This document shows positions 35,057-46,614 of a stretch of DNA of 64,000 bases, one piece after another. Source of the stretch: Thelonectria olida (taxonomy: Eukaryota; Ascomycota; Sordariomycetes; Hypocreales; Nectriaceae); the NCBI GenBank assembly GCA_020736575.1, contig JAGPYM010000003.1, positions 2,976,001 through 3,040,000 on the forward strand. The letters are read 5' to 3'. Both the position numbers and the translations under genes were made by a program. How positions within the stretch are numbered: position 1 is the first letter of the stretch; every line of letters starts with the position of its first letter. The notes under the pieces were generated by a model that was given only the letters and a program-made list of their open reading frames with translations, did not search any database and was not told where the DNA came from.

Positions 35057-38000
35057 GATAGGGTTGGAGTCTAGACATTGCATCCGTTAGTACAAGCGTC
35101 TGTGTCGGTTGTATCGCCGTAATTGATGACTGAGTGTCCTCCCGCCCGGTCCGCCCAGTTTGCTGCGCTCAATCTGTTACATTATCCTGGGTTGGGAGAT
35201 GTTGTTGGATTTGGCGCAAAGGGGCGCATTGGAGTCTGGCTTAGGAGGTGCGCAATTGACTCCAGTTGTTGTTGCCAAGGGTCTCGTTGAATGCGACAAT
35301 GAGTCGCAACGCTTCATGACCTTCTCAGAGCCAAGAGGAAAATTGCGCGCTCATGTCAACAAGTTGGGTCCATAGATACAGCTTGGGCCATCTTTATGAC
35401 TAGAGCGCATCAAAAGACATGATCTGAACGCTTGTGGTCGGGGCATGCTGCGTATCGATCGAGGGGAAATCGCGGCGACATCCGGCAGCGACCCCGCACC
35501 ACATGTTGGAACGGAGAACGATGGCAGACTAAAGCTGCAGGTCGAGTGTCGCTCGGTCGATAAAATCGTGATGTGATGCAGGTAGATTCTGCATTTCGGA
35601 CGTTGCACCGGGAATTCGGGTCGCACACGGAGGCCAAGACGGAGCCGGGGCAGGTCGATGATCGGACGAGCCGTAGGATGAAGCAGATGGTGAGATTCGG
35701 GAACCAGTAAAGTTCATGTCACAGAACTCGGCGTTGCGAAGCGATCCCAGAATACTCGGAGCGCATGCGATTATCGGCCAGGTGAGGTCGTTGATATGGC
35801 GGAAGAACCCAGAGTCGAAGGGCAGAAATAGCGGGTGGGCGGATGAGGGGTGAAGGGAAGTTCCAACAAACGACGAGCACACAAAACAGTTTCTACGTAC
35901 CTGTTTAAAATTGGAAAATGCTTGAGGGTAAAGTGGGAGAAATCGTGTCCAAGACAACAAGGGAAGTCGAAGTATAAATATCGTGAACTTTGAGCAGGGA
36001 GGAGTATCACCAGCTTTCCGGATCAATTTCTTTCCAAGAGGCAATAGAAAAATTTTCGCGCGAAGAAAGAGAAATGAGGAGAGAAGCGAAGGGGGAAGAG
36101 GAATGAGGGATACAACCACTTGTGTGGGGAGGCCAGAGAGGGGGGGACTGGCCAACCCGTTGGGCTGCTAAATGCTGCGGCGTCGCGCGCCTTCCTACTT
36201 TCTGCTCTCGCCTCCGCTGGGGAAAACGGGTGTCGTGCGGCGACGTTTGTGTGCGTTGTGGTGTGCGGGCAGCGGATGTGTGGATGTGGGCAGGTGCGGT
36301 GGGGTGGGTATCGCAGGCGAGTGGTTCTTTCCAACCAACTGGACTGGTCGAGGTCTGGAAGCAATCGATCATGACTGGCGCTTGGTACAATGGCGATGGA
36401 GACGCCGACGGACCATGCAACTGGGGACAAGCTGGGGCCTGGGGGCATGCCACTCACGAAACCGCATTGGACGCCAGATGAGCAGTGGCATTGTCACTTG
36501 GTGTGGACCAAAAACGAGCTTCGAGTCACTGACGGGGTAAGGGCACGCGGCCGAACGGCGGAAAGGGCCATATCGAGATGTCTCAAGAGGCAATTAAGTA
36601 AGGTATTGTTTGGAACAACCCAGTTAAGGCCAGAGGGGATGTTCAAAGGCTCACCAAAGGAGGCAAGGAATCTCGTAGAAAAAGATCACCTGCTGACCCA
36701 TGATAGGTAATTTACAAGGCATGCCTTCCTCTTGACAAATTCACTCGTCTTAGTTAATAACTTAAACTATTGGCGGCCTTTCCTTGCCTGGCTTGTTTGG
36801 ATCTGGTGCCTGACCCAAACCGGCAACTCGCACCCAGCTCAACGTTGCCCTCGCCATGGCCCATTTCGCTGTTGGATCAAACCTCAGAAGAAACGGCGGA
36901 TGGGCACGTGCAATCGATTCATTATGGTGATGCTGCACGACTCTCAGCATGATGGCCTCTCCGTCCAAGCGGAGCGCTCGATAAGACAGGCAGGAGACCC
37001 CTTTTCGGCACGTGTCAGATCAACTTTCCGGTCATTGTAAATTGCGCGTTATACTAACGACCTCACTTATACGCCGTGCTATCGTTCCACTCTCAAACAC
37101 TACGAATCCCCTCATTTTTCACACTTCGCCGATCAGCCATCTCATATCCAATACCGGACTCTTGGTGGTGTCTTCCCGGCCAAACTGCCTAAATAATCAT
37201 GATCATCGATTTATCCTCCTTCAAGCGATAATACCCGGCCAGCCGACTTGCCGCCTGGGCACTTGTCTCGTCAGAAGAACCGCGTGATCATTCAAACATG
37301 CCGCGTTGCCCCCATGTATGTCGAAGCTGGGCCCTCCCGTAACATACTATCATTCAACCAGCAAAGATGGGCCGCGTGTGTGCCATTGTGGAATCCGGTC
37401 TGCTCGGATCGGACCAGAAGCAACAGAATCTCACCGACAGACTGACTGACATGTGTCTCTTCTTTCGTCCGATCCATGCGACAGGGCCGCCGATATCAAG
37501 CAGGGCAAACTCGGCGCAGTCTTCACCTGCAACATTTGCTAAGATCACTGCTGATACGACCTCTTCGGCCCGCTAACTTGTCGAGAAACGTGCCTGATCG
37601 TTCCACAGGTGAGGCGGGACCCCGTGTTGATTCTGTCCTGATCTACCTGGGTACAAAGACGACAAAATGTTATCGTCAAAAATATTGTTGCCATTACCAA
37701 GATAATTGATAACTATAAGCTAGGTCGGCAATCAGGTCAAGGTAATGGGCTCCAAAGCAAGCTGAGAGCAGGTTCGGAAGCTCCCCTTTGTTGGAGTTTA
37801 GGGTTGCCCAGCCGAGGCTACCTATCACCCACACCATCTCAAAATTGCATTGGCTCTGTGAGGATTCGTGCGCAAAGCTCCCCATTGACGTAACCTATCA
37901 GCCCTTCTTCGACCAATTCCAGCCCGATTATCCACGCTTGTTGAACCCGATAACGCATTCCTATGGTATAAGACCCCCTGCCTGCAAAACGCCGTGCTCT

Positions 38001-38123
38001 TGTTGCTTCGCCAAAAACCGATCCACCTAGCCAACCTCAGCGTCCAGCGCATGATATCTGAGCGGCCATTCTCTCCTGTGCTACAGATGAACCCTGTTGA
38101 TCCAGTATTACTTGGCTTAGGGT
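35057..38123. other. Intergenic, 3.1 kb
   Basis: This holds the GIS2 promoter at the left and the 3' flank of the two-pass membrane protein at the right. A minus-strand 62-codon reading frame from an ATG at 35717 is mildly protein-like but has no recognised family. Other frames on both strands are shadows of low-complexity sequence. Confidence 0.5.
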
Positions 38124-39395
38124 TTAGCGCCAGGTCTCTCTTGGAAATTGAGTCACTCGTCCTGCTTCGGAGGGATGTGTCAGGAGAGGAACATTGCTTG
38201 TCGGGACTGTTGATCTAGGCGTTGCCTCCATCACATATGATACACCATCGTCAGATGCATATGATGGTGGTCGAGGCCCAACCCGGCTCAGTCGTCGTGG
38301 TTGAACTTCAGCGACGGACTCGTTGCGCTGCCAAAATAGACGATTGGGGTCGACTCGCTGTTTAAATGGGTCAGTTGGCTCTGCCGGTAAATTTCGACGT
38401 TCAGCACTTACAACGCTCTCTCGCCAAAGTCCATACGCAGGAGGGTTCGACTTTCCGGCTTCACTTTCCACCCCAGCGGCTTCCTCGTCCCGGGCGAGAA
38501 CTACAGGGATTGGTTGGGGTGGTACGGCGTATCCTCGAGGGCCGTAGTTTGGTAAGTATGATCGGTTAGCCGCCTGGCGACTTCCTCGCACGAGCGTTAT
38601 ACAGAGACGAATGAGACCGTGGAAGAAGAACAGGGTAGCAAACAAGATAACGAGGACCAGCATAATGGTCATCTCACTTGTTCTAACCTTTTTCGTCATT
38701 GAGAGGCCGAGATCTGGAAGAGAAAGTCAGTTTCTTGTTTAGAAGGGCTGGTGGGACAAATTAGACATACAGACGGCGACAAGAAGTATCAAAATCAAAC
38801 CGGATATGAAGCAAGCAATGATTTGCTTCCGGACTCTGCTCGACTTGATCCATGGGAAGCATAGCATGAAGCGCTTTGGGTGCTTGGCACAACGATGTCG
38901 GTCAGTGCGAGTATCCCCACTCAGTCTTCGTTCATGTTGAATATCCCCAGACACTTGTGATTCGTCGCTATGGGCGTTGGTGAATCTATCACGTAGTGTG
39001 CGATGATGAGTTCTCGGTGGTGCCGTGGTTGTCGAGGATGGAGCCGTAAAAGGCTGATTGAACTGCCGCATTTCGGGAAGTGCTTCGGGCGTTACCCGGG
39101 AGTCTTGGGATCGGGCGGTCCATGGCCTAGTAAAGTTGGGAAATTGAAATGGTCTTGAGGGCGCAGATGACTCGTCGTCGACTTCGGGCGATTTGGGGCT
39201 TTCGATATCAATCCCGTACATCTCACGGGCTGATGGTGGGGGATGGCCACGTCGGAAGAGTCGAAGGAAGGGGCGACGTGATGTGGAAGGAAATGATGGC
39301 ATTTGTTGAATGTCAATTTCTCCGTGCCTTTCGATACGAGCACGTCTTATGAGATCGGCTCGAAGCCGCTCCATGGTGGTGGGATCGTCGTTCAT
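38124..39395 (-). CDS. Two-pass fungal membrane protein, unknown function
   Basis: Exons 38771-39395 and 38713 down to 38124 encode 404 residues; the donor is GTATGT and the acceptor TTCCAG. The N-terminal ~185 residues are hydrophilic, Arg/Pro/Ser-rich and probably cytosolic. Two hydrophobic helices follow, at about 190-212 (IIACFISGLILILLVAVYLG, formed across the splice) and 224-247 (MLVLVILFATLFFFHGLIRL), separated by a short basic loop (TKKVR). The C-terminal ~155 residues are Pro/Arg-rich and again hydrophilic, giving a likely N-in/C-in hairpin. No signal peptide or known domain is visible. A Met at residue 8 is an alternative start. Confidence 0.82.
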
Positions 39396-41404
39396 TATGC
39401 TCTCGGTCCGACGTCGTCGTGCACCAATATCAAAGCGTTGGGTGAGCGACGAATGCGTAGCTTTTATTCGCGAGTGGGCGTTTGCGACTGATGGCAGAAA
39501 GAAAGCCGTCGAATTCGTGCTTGAGGAGCGTTTTCGGTGATAATAGATGGCGGTGATGTCGTTTGCAGACTCGTCTGCAGAAATGGTCGACGTTCACTTA
39601 AAGGCGGTCGTCCCAGACGATCGGCGGGGGTTTGGCTCTGTCAAAGTAGAAATGGATAGAGGGAGCGAGTGAGTAAAAATGAGCGACGAAGGCGGAAAAG
39701 AAGCAAAATTAAAAAAGACAAGGATGATTCCAGCATCAAGAAGGAATAGAAATAATTGTTTGTTTCTGCTCACTGGAAGGAGTCGAACATGGTGCAACCA
39801 AAGGAGAGACAAGATGGGCGGAGGCGGACGGGAAGCAGAAATGCAAGTGGGAAAACAAGCAGGCGGTACGAATGGAAATGTCCTTCAGTGAGACAACAAC
39901 CGACGGGACGCGTTCATCTGAGACCCTCTGGTCGCGATGCCGGAAGGAAAGAATGAGGATGGGAACCAAGAGAGAGGCATGGCCAGCACGAATAGACATG
40001 AAGGAACAAGGCATCACCAGGGATTTAGCTCATGTCCTTCTCATGCTGGACGCCCAATGAACCATCCAATCCTTCGAAACAGGGGGGCCCGCAAAGGGGA
40101 GACGACGGGCCATGCTGCATCCATGCTGTAACAGTGGGCGTTGTAGCCAATTTCTCAGCCAATGCTTCTACCACTTCATGCTGCAGCAGTTGCCGTGATC
40201 TTTGTCAACGCGAGGGGAAGGGGCGAGGCTTGACAGGGGTGAGAGACGGCTTCTTCGAGGTTGGACGTTTCGGGGTCCATATGAGACACTGACGCGGGAG
40301 CTAGCTAGGGAGGCAAGAGGGATGCAAAGCCACAGTTGGAATTTAGTCTGGAGGTGGCGTCCAGGCAAGAGATGTGCTAGTGTGAGGGGGTACTTAACTA
40401 AAGGGAGCCCAGGAATTAGTTGCTGAGCGCAACAGTGTTGCTACATGTACCTGCAATATTCGCGAAACAAGAGAATGCCAACGAGGACTCGAATGAGCTA
40501 CGGCCAGTGCCGTTACGGTGATAATTGACTGAGTTGTAGACTGTCAACATTCCCAACGCCACGCTCAAAGTCGAGAACGTTGTGGCAAACAACAACTGCG
40601 TACCGCTTCCATCTCTGACCAACCACGCGTCACCCTCAACAAGCACCTGAAACTCATCCTCAGCCCCTTGACCAGCTGGACAATATCAAGCCCGTCGTCA
40701 GTGGCTGCCCTGGTAATTAATGAAAGGACCATACGGCCGGCCCATTGTGCAATATTGAACATGATTTGTTTTTGTATGTTCATTCTTGATTTTCATCTCT
40801 TTTTTTTTGGCCATTTTTGTTGTTGTTGTTGTTGTTTTTTGTTTTATTTTCAAGGAGGCTGACTGTATCCCTCATTTTATCGGCCTCCAATGCCGACTCC
40901 AGATGGGACGCCCCCTTACCCAGCATGACCTGGACCGCCATGAACCTTGTAACACCCAGATCCCTCCAAGAGCTGGTCGAGCTCTCTCTTTAGCCTCTCC
41001 CCAGATTATCTTTGTTCCAAGCCATCATACACAGTAAATCATCCGTCCCACACCTCATCACTTTTTCTTCCCTGTCCTTGTTACAGTCTTCTTCTACCTG
41101 GGCTTCGTATAAGCCGGTGAATCCATCCACCAGCCGAACCTATCGCCACGATCTCTTCGTTGTATGATTGCTAGCCACCTCACACAATATCTCCGACTAG
41201 TATTAAGAACATATCCCCGAAATAGCAACATCTCGTGACAGTGGCCAAGCACAATTATGCCTTCACACGGAGCACCGGCAAATACCGAGGTGGGTCTACA
41301 ACCCAGAGCCTCGCTGACCTGAGATCGTTACCGTCACAAACCCGGCATCGATGTTGCCAAGGTTGACGATTGTAGTTCTCGTTTCAAGTCCCCCATATTC
41401 GAAC
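39396..41404. other. Intergenic, 2.0 kb
   Basis: Promoter side of the two-pass membrane protein and 3' flank of the U5-40K gene. A T-rich GTT repeat patch occurs near 40810-40845. No supported gene. Confidence 0.5.
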
Positions 41405-42632
41405 TCATTTCAATTCGCCTAGAAGCATTGTGCGATCGGAGGATGCCGACAATACTATCTCTTGTTAGTTGCAAACTCGAAAGGATCCGTCTTTTCAGGA
41501 ATCGGCACATACAGATGGGCTCCTTGCCGGGAGCGAACTCAGCCACGTTAACAACGGCCTTGTGGCCAGGAAGCTTGTAGCCGAGCTTGCCCGTCTCACT
41601 TGACCAAACTATCACTGTACCATCGCCTGATGCCGCCGAAATTCTCTTGCCGTCGGCACTCCAGCTGGCTCCCATGAGGTTCTTTTCCAAGCCCATTGTG
41701 ACTCCATCCAATGTTCGAATGTGTCGCTCGGTTGGCGCAAATGGTCGGATATCCCATGTTCTCACAGTCGCGTCCATGGAATACGAAAGCAATGATTGCG
41801 AATCAGGTGAAACTCTCAGAGACATGATCGTGTCTGAGTGCCCAAGCATGGAGTAGACGACAGCCTTCTTTCTCAAATCCCAAACACGGATGTCGTTATC
41901 GATACCGCCTGCGTAAATCTCGTTGCCCGCTTCTGATAGAGCCACGGCTGTGATAGGGAATTCCGTCTGGATGTAGTCGACCGCGTTCTTCGACCGAGGA
42001 TCCCAGATGCCAATCGTCGAATCGTCGCTACCGCTAACAAGGATTTCTTCTCCCCGCTTGCTAATATCCATTGTGTTGATGATTTCTTCGTGTCCCACGT
42101 ATCGACGTATTCGCGTGCCTGATGTCAAGTCCCAGCTAGCGAGGTGCATATCGGCGGATGCCGAGTACAAGATTTCCGAATCGCGTGACCATTGCAAATC
42201 AAGAATGGCGCCTCGGTGGCCGTTCAACACTCCGTAGTTTTCGCAGTCGCCATAGGTTCTCCAGAGCACTGCCCATTATTAGCCACGTATGTCCGTCCTC
42301 CCAACAAGCCAGCTTAGGCTTACTTAGAGACCTATCCATCGATCCAGACGCGATCAAGTTGCCGGTAGGGTCAAACTTGGCCGTGAAAATTTCGCCCGAG
42401 TGCCCAGAGAGCTCCATGACGGGAGCCTGTAACCCGCTTGTTCTGGGGGCCTATGAATCGTGAGCTCTTCGTCGTCACATCATCCCGAGACACGTACGCT
42501 CTGGACAAGGGCATTGCTGCCAGATGCATTCAGGCGCGCGATCGCGCCAGTCGACGAGTTGACATTCTGCCGCTTGACGAGCGACTGGGACATGCCCGGA
42601 TCGTCGTCCGCGGGACGCTTTTCCGCCGACAT
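41405..42632 (-). CDS. SNRNP40: U5 snRNP 40 kDa WD40 protein (Prp8-binding, Spf38-like)
   Basis: Four exons, 42498-42632, 42324-42450, 41513-42268 and 41405-41454, give 355 residues, the usual size. The splice-joined N terminus reads APRTSGLQAP then MELSGHSGEIF, characteristic of this family. Seven WD/GH repeats follow, including GHRGAILDLQWS, GHEEIINTMDIS, VSGSDDSTIGIWD, GHSDTIMSLRVS, DATVRTWDIRP, GDGTVIVWS and a last SASSDRT blade. The protein is a component of the U5 snRNP and sits on Prp8 in the spliceosome. Intron 1 is only 47 nt. The last coding exon is 50 nt and its TAG acceptor was chosen because earlier AGs create a stop. It is divergent from BET3 across 462 bp. Confidence 0.95.
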
Positions 42633-43094
42633 TATGAAGGATAAAAGATTTCCTAGACTTAAGTGTCAAAAAGCGATCCCAAATATCCTAACGCGCCTGC
42701 CGTTGTTCGATTCCGGGAGCTGTTGACAAGCTCCTTGGTCGCCTCGAGGTTTCCAAGGCGTCCTTGAACCTTCGCGCTATGGAAATGCGAAAGTCATGTC
42801 TGATTGGTGCCCGGGCCGAAAATTGTTCCTCAATCGGTGGTCGGAAACCTCCGTGCACCGACAGCTCAAGGGTGACGTTGGGGGGTTCCGTCCGTCTCCA
42901 GCTCACGGAATCGCTTCCCCTGGCCTTCACTGCGACATAGCTCTCTTAACCAGTTGCCCTGCTTTTAACGTCCGTTTCAACCCTCTTGAACGGAATACTC
43001 ACGCGATATCCTTCACACTACAGCCATATTACCTAGTAATAGGACCCGTCCAGAGCTTGGCTAGCCCATCTCAACACCGGCTCCTGCCTGCACT
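42633..43094. promoter_or_regulatory. Divergent promoter between U5-40K and BET3
   Basis: A 462-bp region between two outward-facing start codons must contain both promoters. No TATA box or well-known element stands out. Confidence 0.55.
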
Positions 43095-43840
43095 ATGTCT
43101 GCGAGCAAAGCATCTCGCGTTGGTGAGGAGTGAGTACATGTCAAACTATTTATCTCCAAGACTCTTCGGTTCCTAACGTGTCTCTAGGATCTGGAAGTAT
43201 GCTCTAAAACAATGCGCGGCCACGAGGAAAAGACAATCTGACTTCATCCCACAGAACCCGAATTGACAAGGTCAATGCCGAACTAGTTACTTTAACATAC
43301 GGGACCATTGTCGCGCAACTATGCAAAGACTACGAGAGCGATTACGTCGAGGTGAACAAGCAGTTGGACAAGATGGGATACAACATTGGGTTGCGGCTTA
43401 TCGAGGATTACCTCGCCAAGTCTAACACTATGAAGCGATGCGTCAACTTCCGAGAGACGGCCGATATGATTGCTCGAGTATGTGTCTGATATGACACCAC
43501 TTTGGAATTGGCTGACCGAAAATCACAGGTGGGATTCAAGATTTTCCTCAACATCACGCCGCAGGTGACAAATTGGACGAGCGACAACAATCAGTTTTCT
43601 CTAGTGTTCGACGAGAACCCATTGGCCGACTTTGTCGAGTTACCTGATGATGGTCGAGCTCAGGATCAGCTTTGGTACTCGAATATCCTATGCGGTGTAC
43701 TTCGCGGAGCTCTCGAGATGGTTCAGATGCAGGTGGAGGCACATTTTATCAGCGATGTCCTTCGGGGTAACGACAGCACTGAGATGAGAGTGTCTCTGAT
43801 ACGATACATTGATGACGAGCTACCTCCGGAAGATGACTGA
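43095..43840 (+). CDS. BET3: TRAPP complex subunit Bet3
   Basis: Four exons, 43095-43129, 43188-43196, 43255-43477 and 43529-43840, give 192 residues, the family length. The product closely follows Bet3/TRAPPC3: DKVNAELVTLTYG near the start, CVNFRETADMIA with Cys77 at the position known to be palmitoylated in Bet3, then NITPQVTNW, NPLADFVELP, YSNILCGVLRGALEMVQM and IRYIDDELP at the end. Bet3 is a core subunit of the TRAPP tether and Rab exchange factor for ER-Golgi traffic. Exon 2 is a 9-nt microexon (GATCTGGAA) that supplies Ile-Trp and parts of two codons. Without it the frame is kept but EIWK becomes EK. Confidence 0.96.
43188..43196 (+). other. BET3: 9-nt microexon of BET3
   Basis: The sequence CTCTAG|GATCTGGAA|GTATGC shows both splice sites directly. 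The flanking introns are 58 nt each. The exon encodes the conserved Ile-Trp before the first helix. Confidence 0.85.
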
Positions 43841-46614
43841 GAGGCCCCCTGGCAACGCAAGAAGGCAACAGAATGGTGATAAGACTCAAATTGTGACAAG
43901 TCTTCTGGAGAATCGTAACGACGACCATGCGGCAGCAAGACATTCGTCTGTCTATCACTGAGAGGCGACAGGAGGCTAGCGCGATGGAATAACTTAGCCA
44001 GAGAAATCTCGATTCAGAGCCATGATCCACGACAAGGACCCTGTTCGAGCGGTGTCGGGAGTTTGGAATTATAGGACGGCAATTAGGACTTGGTGTTTCA
44101 AGTAGATAAATAACTTTATGCAACATAGGGACGGGCAAAGAGAGAACCAGGAGAGTACCAATGATAGTCCTCATCTGCGACACAGCATGTAAGTCTATGT
44201 AAATTCTATGCGATAGTCCAATCGGCTAGAGCACTAGTTGATCTTTGACAAGCCATCTGAAAAGTCTCAACACCGAGGATTGAAACTATGTGTGCATGCA
44301 TGGCACCTGCTGCCTAGGGACAAGTCCCTGAACGATGAGTTCGTGCGAAAAAAAAAAAAACCGAGTGTATGGCGAATCAAACCCGGAAACTTCCAATGCT
44401 CCACCGAGTTGTAATAACGAAATTGTTTCGCAAAGGGGTAGGGAGCCTATCGCAAGCCAGAGCGAGAAACGAAGAGGGCGAAAACCCTGCGATGAGGGAG
44501 TCTGGAGTGGTCCGTGAGAGGCTCGTGGATGTCCGTAGACTCCCGTGGACGGCCTCTTAAATGTATCGTGAGAGAGGCGAAGTGGGCACTCAGGCCAGAA
44601 TGACGGCGTGATCCCTGCCTGAGGCAGCCGGGATGACAGGATCATGCCTTTGGTGCCAACCGCAAGTGATGGTTCAGTCTCAAGACTGCGCAGGCCTGGT
44701 TTGAGATTTACGTACCAAAAACGGCAACTGCACAGGCATGCCACCTTCCAGCCGACGAGGCCTTGGCTGCAGGGCGGGACAGTAACACAGAGCCTCATCA
44801 GTGGTCTCGTCCACTGTAAGCTAGTGGCCTGCAGCGTGCATCACACGCAGGTCCCCCCAAGAAGGCTGCAACGGGTGAGGTGCCCTATCAGTCTACTTAC
44901 AGTGGACGCTCCTTTGATATGATCCCAGGGATGGGGTTCCCGACCCCAAGATTTAGGGCGTCGATCCACTATCAACCTCCACTGACAGCCGTACGGGGCC
45001 GGATGCTCAGCTCGAAGAAGCTACCTTGGAGGAAGGTATCGCCCACAACCCGCGGTGTGAAAGCTTCCAACCTCCTTCCACTGTTCCTTCCTACCTTCGG
45101 CAGCCTGCCACGCGTTATTGGCATGCGCCCAGCTCTCGGGTTTATGCATATCAGGCAGATTAGGTAAGATCACCAACTGAGACATTGCCGTATACCTTAT
45201 GTGAAAGACGTTGCTTCCATTAAGGAAAGCCCAGGACCACAAGGACCATGGATGAGTCGCCATGGAATCTATACAGATGTCGTCAATGCCAAACATTATA
45301 GAAGAGTCTGTTAAAGTACACAGCCAACTTTCTTTCACACCTCAGGTTTGAAGCCTGGGTGGTTGCCGGCATCGCACCTCATATTCTCTCGCATAGCTGC
45401 ATGTCTGTCCACTTTGCCCTTAATCCCCCGTTAAAAGCACTGAAGGATGGACGTTCCGCCCCCCTGGATTCCATGTACCGATACTGGTTTTGGACCATCT
45501 GACAAGCCACTTGACTTTCTAGAAGCGCAAACAGACATCAAGCTGGGCAAGAAGTTGGATGTCTTATTGTGAAGATCGCCAATCTCACTCATTCTGTGTT
45601 TGATTCTTATCACATTTAAAAACTCTACTCCAAGGATTTTACACAACCTCGACACTTTGCCATTTGTCTAAGGCGATCCAGCTCAGAAAGGCCGGCAAAC
45701 GCACTGAGAGAGTTGATGAAGTGCATCAACTGGGAATGAGAAGTCCTCCACCGCCAAAGAACGAACCACGTTTTCCCCCCCTCCCCTCACACAATCTCTC
45801 TCACGCCAGACTTTCTCCCTCACTCCCTTCTTCTTCATCCTCTCCTGTCGTCCATTTCCTCAATTTTCCCCCTCACTACGACCTCAACCCAACCATAACG
45901 TGAGTAGTCGTCGGCCCAGCGGTCGCGCGCGCTGCCCACTCTTCAACCTAAGGCCATCCACAGCGTCCACCCCCGGCGCTTTTGGACTCTCGGTCTCATG
46001 TACTTGCGCCACAGCCGTCCCGGTGCAGAAATCTTGGGTACTCCGTACCTGGACCCTGCTTGGACCCTATCGAAGTCTTGAGACCCCCCAAATTCATATA
46101 TTACCGGCCTGTCCCCCGATACAGCGAAGAAAAATTCAGCCAGGAAGGCGCGCACACCCCCCGTCTCCGTCCCCATCCTGCCTATCTCTCTCGCTTCCAT
46201 TCTCTCTCTTTTCCCGTCGGTCGGTCGTGAGTCTCCATCCCATCCCAGGCGGCCAGCGCCCACCTCCACCAAAACCAACCAACCACACCATCATCGCGAC
46301 ACCATCCGCCTTGTCGCCCATCGCTTTTCGCCCATCGGCACCATCCCCATCGACCTCGCTACAGCTCTCGATTCCTTGCAGCTCACCGACACCACTACCG
46401 CCATCGACGACAACTCAATTCCCTCCCCATCGCCGCCTTCCGCGCGCTTTGGATCGCGTCCCCCGCCTCCTAGGATCGCCGCCCGTCACGCCCACGTCGG
46501 TCGGCCGTCCTACGCCCAGCGCCAGCGCTCCGCGTGGTGGCCCGTCCCGGTGGCTAATACTGCAGACACTTGAGGCTTTATCGCCTTTTTCTCCATTACC
46601 ACTACACCTTGGCC
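43841..46614. other. Intergenic and long SOM1 leader
   Basis: About 2 kb without a gene is followed by the C+T-rich promoter and leader of SOM1 (about 45780-46614). A possible leader intron and a tRNA-like relic are described in the findings. The 264-codon plus-strand frame at 45900-46694 is Pro/Ser/Arg-rich, overlaps the true start and is judged spurious. Confidence 0.5.

Noticed and set aside
35529..36155. 208-codon minus-strand frame
   Set aside because: The N-terminal two thirds are low-complexity Phe/Leu/Ser translation of promoter-like sequence; only the last 62 codons are mildly protein-like.
44213..44288. Second tRNA-like segment on the plus strand
   Set aside because: The D-arm-like part is suggestive, but the B-box is poor and the acceptor ends do not pair.
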